Assembly (NCBI GenBank): GCA_002869145.1 | Contig: PKTM01000027.1 | Location: 93,461-134,242, forward strand | Direction: 5' to 3' | Length of the DNA: 40,782 nucleotides | Source of the DNA: Denitrovibrio sp. | Lineage (GTDB): Bacteria > Chrysiogenota > Deferribacteres > Deferribacterales > Geovibrionaceae | In this document: positions 19,866 through 28,832 of the stretch, piece after piece | How the letters are laid out: each line of letters opens with the position of its first letter | Position numbering within the stretch: position 1 is the first letter of the stretch | The notes under the pieces: generated by a model | Told to the model about the DNA's origin: nothing | What the model saw: the letters and a program-made list of their open reading frames with translations, nothing else | Database searches by the model: none | Program-made: the position numbers and the translations under genes

Positions 19866-19896
19866 TTGATTTTATAGGCATCCACGTGTATATAAT
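19866..19896 (+). promoter_or_regulatory. Putative promoter of hup
   Basis: TTGATT at 19866-19871 and TATATA at 19889-19894 (17-bp spacer; TATAAT overlaps at 19891-19896). It lies about 30 nt before the hup start. Confidence 0.55.
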
Positions 19897-19924
19897 TTTA
19901 ACTTCTTGACGTTAGGAGGTTGTA

Positions 19925-20197
19925 GTGAACAAGAAAGAGCTAATCGAAAAGATCGCCGAAATGGCTGGTCTTAAAAAATCAGATGCTGAAAAAGCACTTA
20001 AGGCTTTTGAAGATGCCACAGTTGAGGCACTTAAAGCTGGTGACAAGGTAACACTTGTTGGTTTTGGTACATTCTCTGTATCAGAAAGAAAAGAACGCAA
20101 GGGTAGAAACCCTCAGACAGGCGCTGAGATGACTATTCCTTCTAAGAAAGTGCCTAAATTCACACCTGGCAAGCTTTTCAAAGATTCCATAGGCTAA
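19925..20197 (+). CDS. hup: HU-family DNA-binding protein
   Basis: A 90-residue histone-like protein that binds and bends DNA as a dimer. The full HU pattern is present: MNKKELIEKIAEMAGLKKSDAEKAL helices, the core VTLVGFGTFSV, and the beta-arm with GRNPQTGAEMTIPSKKVPKFTPGK, including the intercalating Pro in RNPQTG. The start is GTG at 19925, 7 nt after a strong AGGAGGT. The gene has its own promoter and a strong terminator. The 279-nt gap upstream holds two similar hairpins and no gene. Confidence 0.97.
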   Translation: MNKKELIEKIAEMAGLKKSDAEKALKAFEDATVEALKAGDKVTLVGFGTFSVSERKERKGRNPQTGAEMTIPSKKVPKFTPGKLFKDSIG

Positions 20198-20225
20198 GAA
20201 GAATATTTGGAAATGTTTTTTCTTT

Positions 20226-20258
20226 AAAAAGGTCTGCCTAACAGCAGGCCTTTTTTAT
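20226..20258 (+). terminator. Rho-independent terminator of hup
   Basis: AAAAAGGTCTGC / GCAGGCCTTTTTT with a 6-nt loop, ending in TTTTTTATT. Confidence 0.92.
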
Positions 20259-20292
20259 TGCCCATTTTTATTGTCGTGATATATTTAACTCA

Positions 20293-21693
20293 ATGAGGGT
20301 TAAATTATTTGTTTTTATTACAATTTTAATGTTGAGCTCTCTGTCGGAATCTTATTCAGAAGTGATTACCGCAGAAGGCTATGGTGAAACAGAAGCAGAG
20401 GCAAGAGGTAATGCTGCTGCTGAACTTTCATTTGTTATCTATTCCGACATAAGGTCAGCATTGCATACCGATATTAGCAACGATCCATCAGCTCCCAAAC
20501 AAATAGTTACCAAACAAATAGACATTACGAGTGCTATACCTGTTTATGGCGCCTCGTACACAATTGAAAAAACAGATAGAGATTTTCATGTGACGGCTGA
20601 GCTCAGGCCTGAAAAAGCAATTCCCATTTACAGGGTTGAGCTTGAGCAGTCAGTAAACCAAATAAACAAAATCAATAAACTTTTATATGGGGAAAGGTCA
20701 TCGTCTGTAAAGTATTCTCTGGTAATGTCTGCACTTTCAAATTATGAAAACATGCTGAAGGTCAGGGCAGTGCTTAATGTGCTTGGCGGGCCTGTGAAAA
20801 GATATACTGATGTCACGCTGGAACAGCTTAAGCAGCTTAAACAGGAACTTACTGAAAAATCGGACAGTATGTCTCATGTAGCAGAACTTATTGCCAGTGA
20901 ACTTAAAAGGAGCAGGGTCTATGTGTATTACCCTATGTTTACCGGTTCAGAAGAAGTTACACAGTTTTCTGCTGTTTTCAGAGAGATGCTTGCGAAAGGT
21001 TTTAAATCAGTTGGTTCTGTTTTTGATGCGGATTATTTTCTAGAAACAATCTATACAGATGCGCAGGACGGCATATATGTCTCTGCCACGCTTTTTGACA
21101 AAAAAGGTATAACACTGGGTAAAAGCGTAAAACTTCTTGAGGCCAAAGCACATAAAGGACTGAATACTAAGCCAAAGTCACTCTCTTTTGAGAGACTGCT
21201 TAAACTAGGGCTGGTTCAGTCATCAGACTTTAAAGTTCGTCTTGCCACAAACAACGGCAAAAAGGCAATGTTATATAGATCAGGCGACTCTGTTGAGCTT
21301 TTTGTAAAGATGAATAAACCTGGATATTTTTTTATGGTTGGACATGTGTACAAGGATGGGCAGCTTTTTTCGTATCTTGTGGACTTTTATAATACTAAAG
21401 GCAATAGAAAATTCATCAGAAAAGTTGATGTTGATGAGATAAACAGGTGGATTAGTATTGGAGAATTTGATATTGTTCCGCAATTTGGGCTGGAAACTTT
21501 TCAGATAATAGCAGTTATGAAAGATCCTGTTGATATGATCCCTTCTTATGTTTTTGATACTGACACCGAATTGTATATTGTGAGCAAAGATATAAAAGAA
21601 GGGGTCACAAAAAGCAGAGCTCTTAAACTTCGCCCTGAAAACCTTAATGCATCCGCTGAAGATGTATTGATTTTTTCAACAATAGAGAAGTAG
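20293..21693 (+). CDS. Exported protein with LPP20-like N-terminus and DUF4384-like C-terminus
   Basis: A 466-residue secreted protein. The signal peptide (about residues 1-22, LFVFITILMLSSLSESYS) is followed by a LPP20/TonB-box-like module (ITAEGYGETEAEARGNAAAELS), a central helical part (KINKLLYGERSS through MSHVAELIASEL), a region resembling a CsgG-type accessory fold, and a C-terminal segment (SGDSVELFVKMNKPGYFFMVGHV) typical of DUF4384 domains. Function is unknown; DUF4384 proteins occur in envelope and secretion gene sets. It is followed 58 nt later by an ExeA-like ATPase with a periplasmic SH3 tail, then an SH3 lipoprotein, so I infer a cell-envelope complex. There is no obvious Shine-Dalgarno before ATG 20293. 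Confidence 0.75.
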   Translation: MRVKLFVFITILMLSSLSESYSEVITAEGYGETEAEARGNAAAELSFVIYSDIRSALHTDISNDPSAPKQIVTKQIDITSAIPVYGASYTIEKTDRDFHVTAELRPEKAIPIYRVELEQSVNQINKINKLLYGERSSSVKYSLVMSALSNYENMLKVRAVLNVLGGPVKRYTDVTLEQLKQLKQELTEKSDSMSHVAELIASELKRSRVYVYYPMFTGSEEVTQFSAVFREMLAKGFKSVGSVFDADYFLETIYTDAQDGIYVSATLFDKKGITLGKSVKLLEAKAHKGLNTKPKSLSFERLLKLGLVQSSDFKVRLATNNGKKAMLYRSGDSVELFVKMNKPGYFFMVGHVYKDGQLFSYLVDFYNTKGNRKFIRKVDVDEINRWISIGEFDIVPQFGLETFQIIAVMKDPVDMIPSYVFDTDTELYIVSKDIKEGVTKSRALKLRPENLNASAEDVLIFSTIEK

Positions 21694-21751
21694 ACTTTTT
21701 GTAGTAATTAACTTAATATATATATAAATTTCCCTACTGAAAAGGAGCAAC

Positions 21752-23170
21752 ATGAGCAGAGACTTATTCGGGTTTAAAGATGAGCCGTTCAATGCTTACC
21801 CTGATAACAAGTACTTTTTTTCTTCGATACTGCACGATAAAGCCATAACTCTTTTAGAATACGGCCTAAACAGCCGTAAAGGTTTTATGCTGCTTACCGG
21901 CCTGAAAGGCACCGGTAAAACCATGACGTGTAATATTCTGAAAGACTCTGCTAAAGATTGTAATGTATCCATGGTTAAGTACGGCTCTGTAACTCCTGAT
22001 GTGTTGATGAAACAGATATGCGCAGGGTTTGAAATGGAGTTCAAAGAAGCAGACAGTCAGGAGCTTTTTGGGCAGATTATGGAGTATTTTGTCGAACAAT
22101 ACAAGGAAGGCAAAAACAACCTCATTATAATAGACGAAGCTGAGAGTATCTCTGACGAAAACCTCCATATGCTTAGCCGTTTTCTTGAAATAGAGATAGA
22201 AAAGTGCAAGCTGGTTCAGGTTATAATATCTGGTTGCCCTGAGCTTCACGACAGGCTGAAACATATAGGCAGTGACCTTGGACCTAAGTTCACATTTACT
22301 GTAGAGCTTGCGCCGCTGAATCTTCATGATACAACTGAATATGTCGAACACAGGCTTAAGACAGCAATTGGTGATGACGATGTACAGCTTTTTAAAAGCA
22401 ATTCTTATCCAGCTATATACAATTATTCCAAAGGAGTTCCCTCTGAGATAAACCGTATAGCCCATAAAGCACTCTCTATAGCCAAAGAGAAGAAACAAAG
22501 CAAAGTAACCTCTGGGCATATTCGTTTGGCAGCTGCCAGACTTTATGGTGTGAGAGCCACAAAGAAAATGAAGAAAAAGCCTGCGTTTATTGTATTACTT
22601 GCGATTTTACTCATTGGGGGGGCATTTCTTTACAAAGACTGGTACGCTGGGGCCAAATTAGCTGTTAATACTAAACAAAAAGAGACGATTATAGAGACTA
22701 AACCTGAAGTGCAGGAAGAGAAGCAGGAAAAACCTGATACGCCACCTGTAACAATAGTTGAGTCACCGGAACAAGATGAGGAGGCAGCTGAACAGGAGGC
22801 CTCCGCCTTGCCCGAAGTGTCTGCGTCTGCACAACAGGAGCAGGTTGCTCAAACAGAACCAGAGCCAGAAACTATTGCTGAACCAGAACCAGAGCCAGTT
22901 GTTGAAAAAGAACCAGAACCGGACCCTGTTGCTGAGAAGGCAAAAATTAAGCACGGATGTGTCACAGCCCAGAGCGGTCTTAAGATAAGAGATGGAGCTT
23001 CTGTTGACACAGAGCTCATAGGTACAGCCCCTTACATGGCTTATGTTGAGCTTATTGAGCTTTCTGCTGACGGCAACTGGTGGAAAACATTATACGAAGA
23101 TTCCTATGGCTTTATGTATGCCCGATACATCAAGGTTGTAGATTCTGCTGAGGAATGTGTAGCTGATTAA
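21752..23170 (+). CDS. ExeA/GspA-like AAA ATPase with C-terminal SH3 domain
   Basis: A 472-residue single-pass membrane protein. The cytoplasmic ATPase (about 1-270) begins with the ExeA-type FGFKDEPFNAYPDNKYFF and has Walker A GLKGTGKT (50-57) and Walker B NLIIIDEAE (123-131). One membrane helix follows (about 280-297). The extracytoplasmic part holds a Glu/Pro-rich linker with repeated EPEPE-type units (about 310-400) and a bacterial SH3 domain (last ~70 residues, ending near YEDSYGFMYARYIKVV). ExeA homologues use such a tail to bind peptidoglycan and assemble secretin or pilus machinery. A GGAGCAAC ribosome-binding site precedes the ATG. No secretin or GspB gene is in the window, so the partner is unknown. 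Confidence 0.87.
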   Translation: MSRDLFGFKDEPFNAYPDNKYFFSSILHDKAITLLEYGLNSRKGFMLLTGLKGTGKTMTCNILKDSAKDCNVSMVKYGSVTPDVLMKQICAGFEMEFKEADSQELFGQIMEYFVEQYKEGKNNLIIIDEAESISDENLHMLSRFLEIEIEKCKLVQVIISGCPELHDRLKHIGSDLGPKFTFTVELAPLNLHDTTEYVEHRLKTAIGDDDVQLFKSNSYPAIYNYSKGVPSEINRIAHKALSIAKEKKQSKVTSGHIRLAAARLYGVRATKKMKKKPAFIVLLAILLIGGAFLYKDWYAGAKLAVNTKQKETIIETKPEVQEEKQEKPDTPPVTIVESPEQDEEAAEQEASALPEVSASAQQEQVAQTEPEPETIAEPEPEPVVEKEPEPDPVAEKAKIKHGCVTAQSGLKIRDGASVDTELIGTAPYMAYVELIELSADGNWWKTLYEDSYGFMYARYIKVVDSAEECVAD

Positions 23171-23225
23171 CTGCTTGCACTTATCGTCGATTTCTATTAA
23201 ATTCCAGTTTATGATGGAGTGGAAA

Positions 23226-23927
23226 ATGCAAAGATTTATTGTCTTGATACTTATAGTTATGGTTACTGTTTCATGTGCCAGCAGAAGCAGGGTGGCGAAA
23301 TATGAGAAAGAGCTGGATGGAATCAAAAATGACGTCCGTTCCATCCGGGTTATGACAGATGAAATGAAGACAGAACTTCTCTCAATGAGAAGATCAATGA
23401 TAGATGTAGATAAAAGCGTTCAATCTCAGACTGAAGAGATAGAGTTTCAAAGACAGCATCATGAAAGACTGAAAGAGATAGTTTCCGGGATAAAAGACAC
23501 CGTGGTAAAGCTTGAATCTGAGACAATACCTGCGAAGCAGGAAGAAGCGTTAAAGATGGAACAGGACAGAAATTCTAATGCTGTTGCGGATTCTGGACTT
23601 ATTCTTCGTACCGAACAGGAAGGGCGGGTTACAAAAGTATATACCGAAAAAATTCCACGTGATAATTAACTAAAAACAAAAAAAATGATTCCTGCCGACA
23701 GCTACGAAGTAGACACCAGTAAGACTGGTTTTGGGTACGCTGTGAAGGATGGTGTAATCCTCTGGCAGTTTCCTACAAACGACTCAGATGTTGTAGAAAT
23801 ACTTGTAAGTTGGCAGCAGCTTACTATTTTAGGCAGAATAAAGAATAAAGGCATTACCTGGTGGAAGGTCAAGACTAATGACTATACCGGGTTTGTAAAT
23901 TCGAAATTTTTAATTATATCGGAATAA
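23226..23927 (+). pseudogene. Coiled-coil lipoprotein with SH3 domain, interrupted by in-frame TAA at codon 148
   Basis: ATG 23226 (GGAG 6 nt upstream) opens a lipoprotein: signal MQRFIVLILIVMVTVS with lipobox VSC, a basic stretch, then a coiled coil (about residues 28-105). It reads ...EKIPRDN, TAA (23667-23669), then LKTKKMIPADSYEVD and, in the same frame, an 80-residue SH3-like domain (GYAVKDGVILWQFP, ITWWKVKTNDYTGFVNSKFL). The second part alone has no signal peptide and no ribosome-binding site (the preceding bases are nearly all A), and an SH3b domain of this kind belongs outside the cytoplasm; both points argue for one gene. The SH3 domain resembles the tail of the preceding ATPase. Two separate genes remain possible, and the residue expected at the stop is unknown because the linker is not conserved. 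Confidence 0.65.
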
Positions 23928-23930
23928 GGC

Positions 23931-24866
23931 ATGTTAGAAAAAATATATGAAAAATCATTAGCTGGTGAACAACTCAGTGCGGCAGACATCAGCTGTATAG
24001 TTAACGCAAACCTAGAACATCTGCTTTCACTCGCTGAAAAACTGAAAATCCAGTTTAAAGGCGAAAAAACCGACACTTGCGCCATTATAAATGCCAGAAG
24101 CGGACTTTGCAGCGAAGACTGCACTTTCTGTGCCCAGTCGTCTCATTTCGATACTGGAGCACCTGTTTACAGCTTTATCGACCTTAAAAAGATAGATGCA
24201 GCGGCAGCAGATCTGGCAGCAAAAGGCGTGCAGAGGTTCAGTATAGTCACTAGCGGCATAGGTCCAAGTGAAGAGGAATTTGCAAAAATAAAAGAAGCTA
24301 TGAGGATAATCAGGTCTCATGGGCTTCTGCCTGATGCTTCTGTTGGCTGTCTATCATATGATCAGATAATAGAGCTGAAAGAGGCGGGAATGACCGCCTA
24401 TCATCATAACCTAGAAGTATCACGCAGTTTTTTTCCGAGCATATGCACCACTCACGATTATGAACGAGATGTTCAGACAGTTCGTGATTCTATACGTGCA
24501 GGGCTTTATGTTTGTTCTGGCGGTATTTTTGGCCTTGGTGAGACATGGGTGCAAAGAGCGGAGCTGGCATTTCTTCTTAGAGATCTTGGTGTACAATCAG
24601 TTCCTGTTAATTTTCTGAACCCTATACCCGGAACTCCGGTAGAAAACAGAGAGGTTTTGTCAGAAGACGAAGCTCTCCGCATTATCGCTATGCACAGGTT
24701 TATAATGCCTGACAGGGATATTAGAGTTTGTGGAGGCAGAAGTATCGTTTTTGCGGGAAACTCTGCTAAAAAGGTGGTAAGAGCAGGTGCTAACGGTATA
24801 ATGGTGGGTGACTACCTTACTGTTAAGGGTGTTTCCATTGAAGAGGATATGAACAGCATATCCTAG
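23931..24866 (+). CDS. bioB: Biotin synthase
   Basis: A 311-residue radical-SAM enzyme that inserts sulfur into dethiobiotin. The cluster motif is ARSGLCSEDCTFCAQS (CxxxCxxC). Other family motifs are YHHNLEVSRSFF (usually YNHNLDTS), CSGGIFGLGET, VNFLNPIPGTP, and RVCGGR, whose Arg binds the [2Fe-2S] cluster. The length fits. It begins 3 nt after the SH3 protein stop and so is likely transcribed with that operon. Its TAG stop shares a CTAG with the stop of the convergent thioesterase gene. No other biotin genes are in the window. Confidence 0.95.
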   Translation: MLEKIYEKSLAGEQLSAADISCIVNANLEHLLSLAEKLKIQFKGEKTDTCAIINARSGLCSEDCTFCAQSSHFDTGAPVYSFIDLKKIDAAAADLAAKGVQRFSIVTSGIGPSEEEFAKIKEAMRIIRSHGLLPDASVGCLSYDQIIELKEAGMTAYHHNLEVSRSFFPSICTTHDYERDVQTVRDSIRAGLYVCSGGIFGLGETWVQRAELAFLLRDLGVQSVPVNFLNPIPGTPVENREVLSEDEALRIIAMHRFIMPDRDIRVCGGRSIVFAGNSAKKVVRAGANGIMVGDYLTVKGVSIEEDMNSIS

Positions 24867-25234
24867 GTGTTTTCTGTTTTTAAAGGCAGCGGCATAGGCT
24901 TGCCGTCTCCATCCAGATTTACAAATGTTATCCTTGAAGAGAAGACTTCTTTTTCATCAAAAGAACCGGGTTCATCACAGAATACTTCTACATTATATGT
25001 TACAGAGCTTGTTCCGGTTTTAAAAACTTCTATTACAAAATGAAGTATCGAACCATTCACCACTCTGTTTTTGAATAAAATATTGTCTATTGCAACAGTA
25101 ACCATTGTTGCGCCCGGGTAGTCTCTCGAAGCTGCCATCCACGCAAACTCATCCAGCCATTTAAGCATTTCACCGCCGAAAAGGTATCCGTGAAAATTCA
25201 GATGTTCGGGACGTACGTTGACGTAGTTTTCCAT
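24863..25234 (-). CDS. Hotdog-fold acyl-CoA thioesterase
   Basis: A 123-residue hotdog protein of the YciA/acyl-CoA hydrolase type. The pattern HLNFHGYLFGGEMLKWLDEFAW carries the catalytic Asp/Glu region, followed by VTVAIDNILFKNRVVNGSIL and SSVTYNVEVF. It likely hydrolyses acyl-CoA thioesters, substrate unknown. Its start overlaps the sigma-factor stop (TAATG), so it is the last gene of that transcription unit. Its stop overlaps the bioB stop on the other strand. Confidence 0.87.
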   Translation of the reverse strand: MENYVNVRPEHLNFHGYLFGGEMLKWLDEFAWMAASRDYPGATMVTVAIDNILFKNRVVNGSILHFVIEVFKTGTSSVTYNVEVFCDEPGSFDEKEVFSSRITFVNLDGDGKPMPLPLKTENT

Positions 25235-26148
25235 TAGTTCAGAAAGTCCTGAAGTTTACTTTTCATGGCTTTTTTGCGGAGTTTGGCAAGCGCTCTTGTC
25301 TCAAGCTGACGTACACGCTCACGGCTTATTTCCATTAATTCGCCTATCTCCTCAAGAGTTTTAGGTGCTTCGTCGTTAAGCCCGAAACGCCATCCAACTA
25401 TCTGCGATTCACGTTCATCAAGCTCGTCTACTATGTCGTCCAGAGCGTTTTTAAGTGTTTTGGAAATTATGTCTTCTTCAATGTCTTTACTGCCGGAATC
25501 CAGCAGGTCTATAAAAGACCTATCTTCGCCGTCTTTGATAGGCGCTTCAAGTGAGAGATAGTTTCTGGATACACGAAGTACGTTTTCTATGTCGTCTTCG
25601 TCCATTTCAAGGCGCTCAGCAAGCTCTCTGGCTGTGGGTTCACGGTTTAAAATTTTATTCAGTTTTTCTCTGGCACCGTTTATCTTGTAAAGAATTCCCG
25701 CTTGTTTAATAGGGAGTTTGACCGTGCCTGACTGTTCGGCAAGTGCCTGTATTATTGATTGCCTGATCCACCATACAGCGTAAGATATGAATTTGACGTC
25801 TTTGGTGTGGTCAAATCTTTTTGCAGCCTCTACAAGCCCAAGATTTCCCTGATTTATAAGGTCAGCTATAGGCAGACCTGTATTACGGTATCTATTTGCA
25901 ATGGAGACAACAAATTTGAGGTTACAGAGTATAAGAGTGTTCATCGCTTCTTCATCACCAGCCTGTATTCTCTCTCCAATTGCAAACTCTTGCTGTTTGG
26001 TCATCGGTTTGTATTTAGAGATACTGTTCAGGTAGTGCTTTAAAGAGGTTTCACTAACAGGAGCCGGCATGGCTGCTGGTATATCTGCCTCAATTTCTTC
26101 TGATTTTTCGTTCTCTACAGTCTCTTCTGTTTCTTCAATATCTTTCAT
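25234..26148 (-). CDS. Sigma-70 family RNA polymerase sigma factor (group 2, RpoD/RpoS-like)
   Basis: A 304-residue sigma factor lacking region 1.1, with an acidic N-terminus of about 35 residues. Region 1.2 (LKHYLNSISKYKPMTKQQE), region 2 (LRFV-type NLKFVVSIANRYRNTGLPIADLINQGNLGL, then FISYAVWWIRQSI for -10 recognition), region 3 (LPIKQAGILYKI) and region 4 (TLEEIGELMEISRERVRQLETRALAKLR) are all present. It lacks the RpoH box, so it is closer to RpoD/RpoS group 2 factors than to sigma-32. It lies 51 nt downstream of clpB with no terminator between them, so heat-shock readthrough may raise its level. GGTGG serves as ribosome-binding site. Confidence 0.9.
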   Translation of the reverse strand: MKDIEETEETVENEKSEEIEADIPAAMPAPVSETSLKHYLNSISKYKPMTKQQEFAIGERIQAGDEEAMNTLILCNLKFVVSIANRYRNTGLPIADLINQGNLGLVEAAKRFDHTKDVKFISYAVWWIRQSIIQALAEQSGTVKLPIKQAGILYKINGAREKLNKILNREPTARELAERLEMDEDDIENVLRVSRNYLSLEAPIKDGEDRSFIDLLDSGSKDIEEDIISKTLKNALDDIVDELDERESQIVGWRFGLNDEAPKTLEEIGELMEISRERVRQLETRALAKLRKKAMKSKLQDFLN

Positions 26149-26199
26149 TTAGCCACCATTGGTGAATTATAGCATATTATATTAAATATGACACTGAAG

Positions 26200-28803
26200 T
26201 TAAAATAAATGTGTATGCATACTATCTTCAAAGTAGTACAATTCGCATTTATCACCCGCTTTAATTTCGCCTTTGATAATCTTTTCAGCTATGAAATTTT
26301 CCACTCTTTTTCTGATGGTTCGTTTCATAGGCCTGGCACCATATGCTGGGTCAAAACCGGATTTAACTATCTCTTGTATGACATTTTCAGTCCATTTTAG
26401 TTCTATGTTGTTTTCTAAAACTCTCTTTGCAAAATTCTTCATAAGTATTTCTGCAATTTCCGCAATATGGGATTCGTCCAGAGGGTGAAAGACTATTATA
26501 TCGTCAATTCTGTTGAGAAACTCCGGACGAAAATAGTTAGAGAGCTGCCCTGTTGCAATCTTCTGTATATTATCATATTTCTCGTCAAAATTTCCTGCGC
26601 CGGCGAAAGATTCGTGAATCAGATCGCTTGCAATATTGGAGGTCATTATTATCACACAGTTTTTAAAGCTGACGGTACGCCCTTTGGAATCCGTCAGTCT
26701 GCCGTCGTCCAAAAGCTGAAGCAGAACATTAAAAACATCAGAGTGAGCCTTCTCTATTTCATCCATAAGTATAACGGAGTAAGGTCTTCTGCGGACTGAT
26801 TCTGTAAGCTGTCCGCCTTCGTCATAGCCAACATATCCCGGAGGTGCACCTATGAGTCTGGCCACCGAATGTTTCTCCATATATTCACTCATGTCAATGC
26901 GTATAAGAGCTTCTTCGGAATCGAAAAGAAACTCTGCCAGTGATTTTGCGAGCTCTGTTTTACCTACACCAGTAGGTCCCAGAAAGATGAACGAACCTAT
27001 AGGTTTGCCGGGATCGTTAAGCCCTGCACGGCTTCTGCGAACAGATTCGCTGATGGCATTTATGGCATTCTGCTGACCTATCACACGTTTATGAAGATAG
27101 TTTTCCATATTTATAAGTTTGTCCACTTCCTCTTCCAGAAGCTTGTTAGCGGGTATGCCTGTCCATTTGCTGATAACAGCGGCTATGTCTTCTTCATCCA
27201 CTTCTTCTTTAAGTATACGCTTAGTTTTCTGAAGCTCTTCCAGCTTCTGGTTTGCACTTTTAAGCGCATTTTCAAGCTCAACAAGTTTTCCGTATTTCAG
27301 TTCGGAAGCTTTTTGCAGGTCTCCGATGCGCTCCGCCTGAACCATCTGATGCTTTGCTTCCTCTATCTGCTCTTTTATATGTCTTGAGTTTTGTATAATG
27401 TCTTTTTCATTTTGCCACGCCACACGCATAGCTGATGCTTGCTCCTTAAGGTTGGCAAGCTCATTCTCAAGCTTTTCCAGTCTCTGTTTGGAAGCTGAGT
27501 CTTTCTCTTTTTTCAGAGCCTGTCTGTCTATCTCCAAATGTGTTATTCTGCGTTCAAGCTCGTCTAGCTCTGTTGGGAGACTGTCTATCTCCATGCGGAT
27601 CTTTGCAGTGGCCTCGTCTATGAGGTCTATGGCTTTGTCAGGCATAAAGCGATCAGATATGTATTTGTTTGCCATATGGGCGGCTGCAACTATTGCGTTG
27701 TCAGTGATACGTACGCCGTGATGTACTTCGTATTTCTCTTTTAACCCACGAAGAATAGAGACGGTGTCTTCAACAGAAGGCTCTTTGACCATAACAGGCT
27801 GGAACCTTCTTTCAAGAGCAGTGTCTTTTTCCACATATTTTTTGTATTCATCAAGGGTCGTTGCACCTATGCAGTGCAGGTCCCCTCTGGCCAGAGCTGG
27901 CTTAAGCAGGTTTGCAGCATCCATTGCGCCGTCAGTTTTACCCGCACCAACAAGAGTATGCAGCTCATCTATAAAGAGCACTATCTCTCCGTGACGCTCC
28001 TTTATGTTGTTCAGAAGTGCTTTCAGCCTCTCTTCGAACTCACCACGAAACTTTGTCCCCGCTATCAGCGACCCCATGTCCAAAGATGCTATAGTGCGGT
28101 CTTTCAGAGTTTCCGGTACGTCCCCGTTTATTATTCTCTGGGCTAAACCCTCGGCTATGGCGGTTTTACCAACGCCCGGTTCACCTATCAGCACAGGATT
28201 GTTCTTTGTGCGTCTGGAAAGAACATGCATCACTCGTCTTATCTCTTCATCACGTCCTATGACAGGATCGAGTTTGCCGTCTTTTGCCAGTTCAGTGAGG
28301 TTTATGGTGTATTTGTCCAGAGCGTTCATCTTGTCTTCGGGGCTCTGGTCTGTGACACGGGTTGAGCCTCTTACTGATTCGTATGCTTTAAGAAGTGTGT
28401 TCAGGTTGTAGCCGTTAGACGAGAGTGCGGTGCGCAGGTCATATCCTGCATTTTCACCTATCCCAAGCAGTATGTGCTCTGTGGATACATATTCATCGCC
28501 AAATTTACTTATTGATTCGAAAGCGTAGTCCAGAGTCTTCTTTGCTTCCTGACCAATGTAAAGCTGAACTGAGCCCTCCACCTTCGGAAATTTATTTATT
28601 AATGTTTCAGTATCATTTCTGAGGTTATTTACATTCACGCCAGCTTTCTGCAGTATGGGCTTAACCATACCGTCTTCCTGATCTATGAGTGATATCAGCA
28701 GATGTTCCGGCATAAGCTGTTGATGATTATTTTTTTCTGCCAAATCCAGGGCGGATTGAACCGCTTCCTGTGCTTTTATTGTCATTTTATTAAAATTAAA
28801 CAT
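26200..28803 (-). CDS. clpB: ATP-dependent disaggregase ClpB
   Basis: An 867-residue Hsp100 chaperone that, with DnaK/DnaJ, extracts proteins from aggregates. In order: Clp N domain (about 1-145), first AAA+ module with GEPGVGKT, the long coiled-coil middle domain (about 400-530) that separates ClpB from ClpA/ClpC, second AAA+ module with GPTGVGKT, arginine-finger region [10 protein letters not shown], and C-terminal small domain. The start is [16 protein letters not shown] with GAGGG upstream. It follows hspR by 29 nt and belongs to the HAIR-controlled heat-shock operon. Confidence 0.97.
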   Translation of the reverse strand: MFNFNKMTIKAQEAVQSALDLAEKNNHQQLMPEHLLISLIDQEDGMVKPILQKAGVNVNNLRNDTETLINKFPKVEGSVQLYIGQEAKKTLDYAFESISKFGDEYVSTEHILLGIGENAGYDLRTALSSNGYNLNTLLKAYESVRGSTRVTDQSPEDKMNALDKYTINLTELAKDGKLDPVIGRDEEIRRVMHVLSRRTKNNPVLIGEPGVGKTAIAEGLAQRIINGDVPETLKDRTIASLDMGSLIAGTKFRGEFEERLKALLNNIKERHGEIVLFIDELHTLVGAGKTDGAMDAANLLKPALARGDLHCIGATTLDEYKKYVEKDTALERRFQPVMVKEPSVEDTVSILRGLKEKYEVHHGVRITDNAIVAAAHMANKYISDRFMPDKAIDLIDEATAKIRMEIDSLPTELDELERRITHLEIDRQALKKEKDSASKQRLEKLENELANLKEQASAMRVAWQNEKDIIQNSRHIKEQIEEAKHQMVQAERIGDLQKASELKYGKLVELENALKSANQKLEELQKTKRILKEEVDEEDIAAVISKWTGIPANKLLEEEVDKLINMENYLHKRVIGQQNAINAISESVRRSRAGLNDPGKPIGSFIFLGPTGVGKTELAKSLAEFLFDSEEALIRIDMSEYMEKHSVARLIGAPPGYVGYDEGGQLTESVRRRPYSVILMDEIEKAHSDVFNVLLQLLDDGRLTDSKGRTVSFKNCVIIMTSNIASDLIHESFAGAGNFDEKYDNIQKIATGQLSNYFRPEFLNRIDDIIVFHPLDESHIAEIAEILMKNFAKRVLENNIELKWTENVIQEIVKSGFDPAYGARPMKRTIRKRVENFIAEKIIKGEIKAGDKCELYYFEDSMHTHLF

Positions 28804-28832
28804 TATTCCAACCCTCTGTTTTGTGGATATGC

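Noticed and set aside
23685-23927. An independent 80-residue SH3 protein
   Set aside because: It has no ribosome-binding site and no export signal, and it is in frame with the lipoprotein; treated as its C-terminus, though independence is not excluded.
26209-28622. Many plus-strand frames opposite clpB, up to 135 codons
   Set aside because: They are mirror frames of a highly conserved gene, with low-complexity Ser/Leu composition, no ribosome-binding sites and no recognisable domain.
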